Notes under the pieces: generated by a model
Seen by the model: the letters and a program-made list of their open reading frames with translations, nothing else
The model's database searches: none
Told to the model about the DNA's origin: nothing
Source: Flavobacterium psychrophilum
GTDB taxonomy: Bacteria > Bacteroidota > Bacteroidia > Flavobacteriales > Flavobacteriaceae
NCBI GenBank assembly: GCA_945872245.1
Contig: CAMBZB010000042.1
Span: forward strand, 1 to 16,312
DNA length: 16,312 bases
Direction of reading: 5' to 3'
In this document: positions 14,541-16,312 of the stretch, in pieces
Numbering within the stretch: position 1 is the first letter of the stretch
How the letters are laid out: each line of letters starts with the position of its first letter
Position numbers and translations under genes: made by a program

Positions 14541-14572
14541 AATTAAATACTTCGAAATTTATAATTCTTTAA

Positions 14573-15970
14573 TTATTTCAAGCTTCCTACCATATCTTCT
14601 GGTTTTACCCAAGCATCAAAATCTTCTGCTGAAACATAGCCCAAGCGTACCGCTTCTTCTTTTAAAGTGGTTCCGTTTTTGTGAGCAGTTTGAGCTATTT
14701 CGGCTGACTTATAATAGCCGATTTTAGTATTTAATGAAGTAACTAACATTAAGGAGTTGTCAACTAATTCTTTAATGCGTTTGTGGTTTGGTTCAATTCC
14801 TTGTGCGCAATGTTCTTCAAAAGATACGCAGGCATCACCCAGCAATCGTGCAGATTGCAAGAAGTTTGCCGCCATCAAGGGTTTAAAAACATTCAATTCA
14901 TAATGACCCTGCATTCCTCCAACGGAAATTGCCACGTCATTTCCCATTACTTGGGCGCAAACCATCGTTAAAGCTTCGCATTGTGTTGGGTTTACTTTAC
15001 CCGGCATAATGGATGACCCTGGTTCATTTTCAGGAATAATAATTTCGCCAATTCCAGAACGTGGCCCAGAAGCCAACATGCGAATATCATTTGCAATTTT
15101 GTTGAGCGAAACAGCTAATTGTTTTAAAGCTCCATGAGTTTCTACAATGGCATCGTGAGCCGCTAAAGCTTCAAATTTGTTTGGGGCAGTTACAAAAGGG
15201 TGTCCCGTGAATAGAGCAATATATTCAGCTACTTTTACATCATATCCGGCAGGTGTGTTCAAGCCTGTTCCAACTGCAGTGCCACCCAAGGCGACTTCTG
15301 ATAAGTGTGCTAATGTGTTTTTAACCGCTTTCAAGCCATAACTTAATTGGGCTGCGTATCCTGAAATTTCTTGTCCTAATGTCAATGGCGTTGCATCCAT
15401 TAAATGTGTACGTCCAATTTTTACGACAGTATTAAATTCGGCTGCTTTTGCTTGAAGAGTATCTCTTAATTTTTCGACACCAGGAATTGTTGTCTCCACA
15501 ACGGTTTTGTATGCTGCAATATGCATTCCCGTTGGGAAAGTATCGTTAGAAGATTGCGATTTGTTTACATCATCATTAGCCTTGATAAATTGTTCACCCT
15601 CACCAATGGCAAATCCCTTTAGTACTTGGGCGCGATTCGCAATTACTTCATTCACGTTCATATTACTTTGTGTACCTGAACCTGTTTGCCAAATTACAAG
15701 TGGAAATTCGTCGGCTAGGCTTCCGGCTAGAATTTCGTCGCAGACGGCCGCAATGGCATCACGTTTTTCTGTTGGAAGAACCCCCAAGTCACAATTGGCG
15801 TAGGCGGCAGCTTTTTTTAAATAGGCAAAACCCTCAATAATTTCTTTTGGCATTGAAGCTGAAGGGCCAATTTTAAAATTGTTTCTGGATCGTTCTGTCT
15901 GTGCTCCCCAATATTTATCAGCTGGAACTTGCACTTCACCCATGGTGTCTTTTTCTATTCTGTACTTCAT
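14573..15970 (-). CDS. fumC: Class II fumarate hydratase
   Basis: 465-residue iron-independent fumarase that interconverts fumarate and L-malate in the TCA cycle; cytosolic homotetramer in the aspartase/fumarase superfamily. Landmarks: [10 protein letters not shown] (96-105), SSND (140-143), [10 protein letters not shown] with His189 equivalent to the catalytic His188 of E. coli FumC, and the signature loop [11 protein letters not shown] (318-328) with Ser319 as catalytic base and Lys325. Length equals the family norm (about 465). It is a single-gene unit with its own intrinsic terminator downstream and a -7-like box TAATTTTG upstream. Aspartate ammonia-lyase is the main alternative in this superfamily, but the THLMDATP form and overall similarity to FumC favour fumarase. 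Its position next to beta-oxidation genes is metabolically sensible, though it is separately transcribed. Confidence 0.96.
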   Translation of the reverse strand: MKYRIEKDTMGEVQVPADKYWGAQTERSRNNFKIGPSASMPKEIIEGFAYLKKAAAYANCDLGVLPTEKRDAIAAVCDEILAGSLADEFPLVIWQTGSGTQSNMNVNEVIANRAQVLKGFAIGEGEQFIKANDDVNKSQSSNDTFPTGMHIAAYKTVVETTIPGVEKLRDTLQAKAAEFNTVVKIGRTHLMDATPLTLGQEISGYAAQLSYGLKAVKNTLAHLSEVALGGTAVGTGLNTPAGYDVKVAEYIALFTGHPFVTAPNKFEALAAHDAIVETHGALKQLAVSLNKIANDIRMLASGPRSGIGEIIIPENEPGSSIMPGKVNPTQCEALTMVCAQVMGNDVAISVGGMQGHYELNVFKPLMAANFLQSARLLGDACVSFEEHCAQGIEPNHKRIKELVDNSLMLVTSLNTKIGYYKSAEIAQTAHKNGTTLKEEAVRLGYVSAEDFDAWVKPEDMVGSLK

Positions 15971-16058
15971 TTTATTGATTATTTTTGTTTTCTAGTTGTT
16001 CGTTTATGTGTCAAGACCAGATTCATTTTCTTTAGGAAAGGCTGGAAAAATGGAAGCC

Positions 16059-16066
16059 CAAAATTA
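16059..16066 (-). promoter_or_regulatory. Candidate -7 element of the fumC promoter
   Basis: On the minus strand TAATTTTG (16066 to 16059) matches TAnnTTTG. No good TTTG lies 19-21 bp upstream, only a T-rich stretch, so the promoter is weaker by sequence than the divergent one. The leader would be about 80 nt. Confidence 0.4.
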
Positions 16067-16093
16067 CGTATTACAACTCTTTTAAAAAAATAA

Positions 16094-16112
16094 TACCAAC
16101 TATTTATTGGTA
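16094..16112. promoter_or_regulatory. TACCAA-N7-TTGGTA inverted repeat, candidate operator
   Basis: Perfect 6-bp arms at 16094-16099 and 16107-16112 with a 7-bp spacer. The right arm contains the TTG that serves as the -33 element of the rightward promoter, so a bound regulator would affect transcription of the gene at 16164 and possibly fumC. The regulator is unknown. Confidence 0.4.
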
Positions 16113-16137
16113 AGAAAAAATATTAAACTTACATTTG
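16107..16137 (+). promoter_or_regulatory. Bacteroidota-type promoter for the small membrane protein
   Basis: TTG (16107-16109) is followed after 20 bp by a perfect -7 box TACATTTG (16130-16137), an excellent match to the Bacteroidota consensus and spacing. Transcription would begin about 20 nt before the ATG at 16164. Confidence 0.65.
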
Positions 16138-16163
16138 TGGCTACATTAAAATATCCGGAAAAT

Positions 16164-16312
16164 ATGTTTAATTTCTCACAGTATTTAGGTTTTTTACTTT
16201 TCTTGACCATTCTTACAATAGGATTTTGGTTGATGTTTTTCTTGGTTGGTTTCGTTTCCTATTGGGTAGGCGGAGTTACTTGGGAAAGATTTAAAGAGAG
16301 AAAAGCAAAAAA
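16164..16312 (+). CDS. Small membrane protein, partial (3' end beyond window)
   Basis: An open frame of 49 codons runs to the window end with no stop. The N-terminus MFNFSQYLGF leads into a long hydrophobic, aromatic-rich stretch (about residues 7-38, one long or two short membrane segments) and then a charged tail ERFKERKAK that would face the cytoplasm. Its start is supported by a well-formed promoter about 30 bp upstream. I do not recognise the family. The gene is divergent from fumC. The total size is unknown, but the charged, Lys-rich ending suggests the protein is short. Confidence 0.65.
   Translation, partial: MFNFSQYLGFLLFLTILTIGFWLMFFLVGFVSYWVGGVTWERFKERKAK

Noticed and set aside
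1..16312. CRISPR array, tRNA/rRNA genes, insertion sequence or prophage genes
   Set aside because: No regularly spaced repeats, no cloverleaf-like sequence and no transposase, integrase or phage-like protein were found; intergenic regions are all shorter than about 230 bp.

Overview
The window is ordinary chromosomal DNA of a Bacteroidota member, most probably a Flavobacteriaceae species close to Flavobacterium. The support is: low G+C; proteins of flavobacterial character; A-rich leaders without Shine-Dalgarno sequences; and several Bacteroidota-type promoters (TTTG-like -33 element, TAnnTTTG -7 element). I see no rRNA or tRNA gene, transposase, prophage gene or CRISPR array. All genes look intact apart from the last, which runs off the right end.

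Left half (about 1-7.7 kb): a cluster that looks like a light/oxidative-stress module. On the + strand, an SRPBCC-fold protein is translationally coupled to a class I photolyase. Converging on it from the right is a five-gene minus-strand operon: TetR-type regulator, ABC1/UbiB-type kinase-like protein, a short-chain dehydrogenase with substituted active-site residues, GTP cyclohydrolase I (folE), and an epimerase-DUF2867 fusion. The photolyase and DUF2867 stop codons abut with no base between them. Divergent from the TetR gene is a TIGR01777/YfcH epimerase. The shared 230-bp intergenic region holds a 9-bp inverted repeat (likely TetR operator), a promoter and a leader hairpin. The epimerase tail overlaps by 23 bp the tail of a secreted YceI-like lipid-binding protein encoded on the minus strand.

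Middle and right (about 8.4-14.4 kb): a minus-strand fatty-acid beta-oxidation operon in the order MarR regulator - fadN - fadA - fadE, the same enzyme order as the Bacillus subtilis fadN-fadA-fadE operon. Together the enzymes cover acyl-CoA dehydrogenation, hydration, 3-hydroxyacyl-CoA oxidation and thiolysis. The MarR promoter is recognisable (TATCTTTG) and is overlapped at its -33 side by a G+C-rich palindrome, TATGCGCGCATA, which is the natural candidate operator. The fadN-fadA gap carries a long imperfect inverted repeat.

Right end (14.5-16.3 kb): fumC (class II fumarase, TCA cycle), also minus strand, with a clear intrinsic terminator separating it from the MarR gene. Divergent from it is the start of a small membrane protein with a strong promoter and a 6-bp inverted repeat at its -33 box.

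The most interesting features are the photolyase/folE/TetR-ABC1 cluster as a possible stress regulon, the SDR lacking the catalytic Tyr, and the two candidate operators. All regulatory claims are inferred from sequence patterns only.
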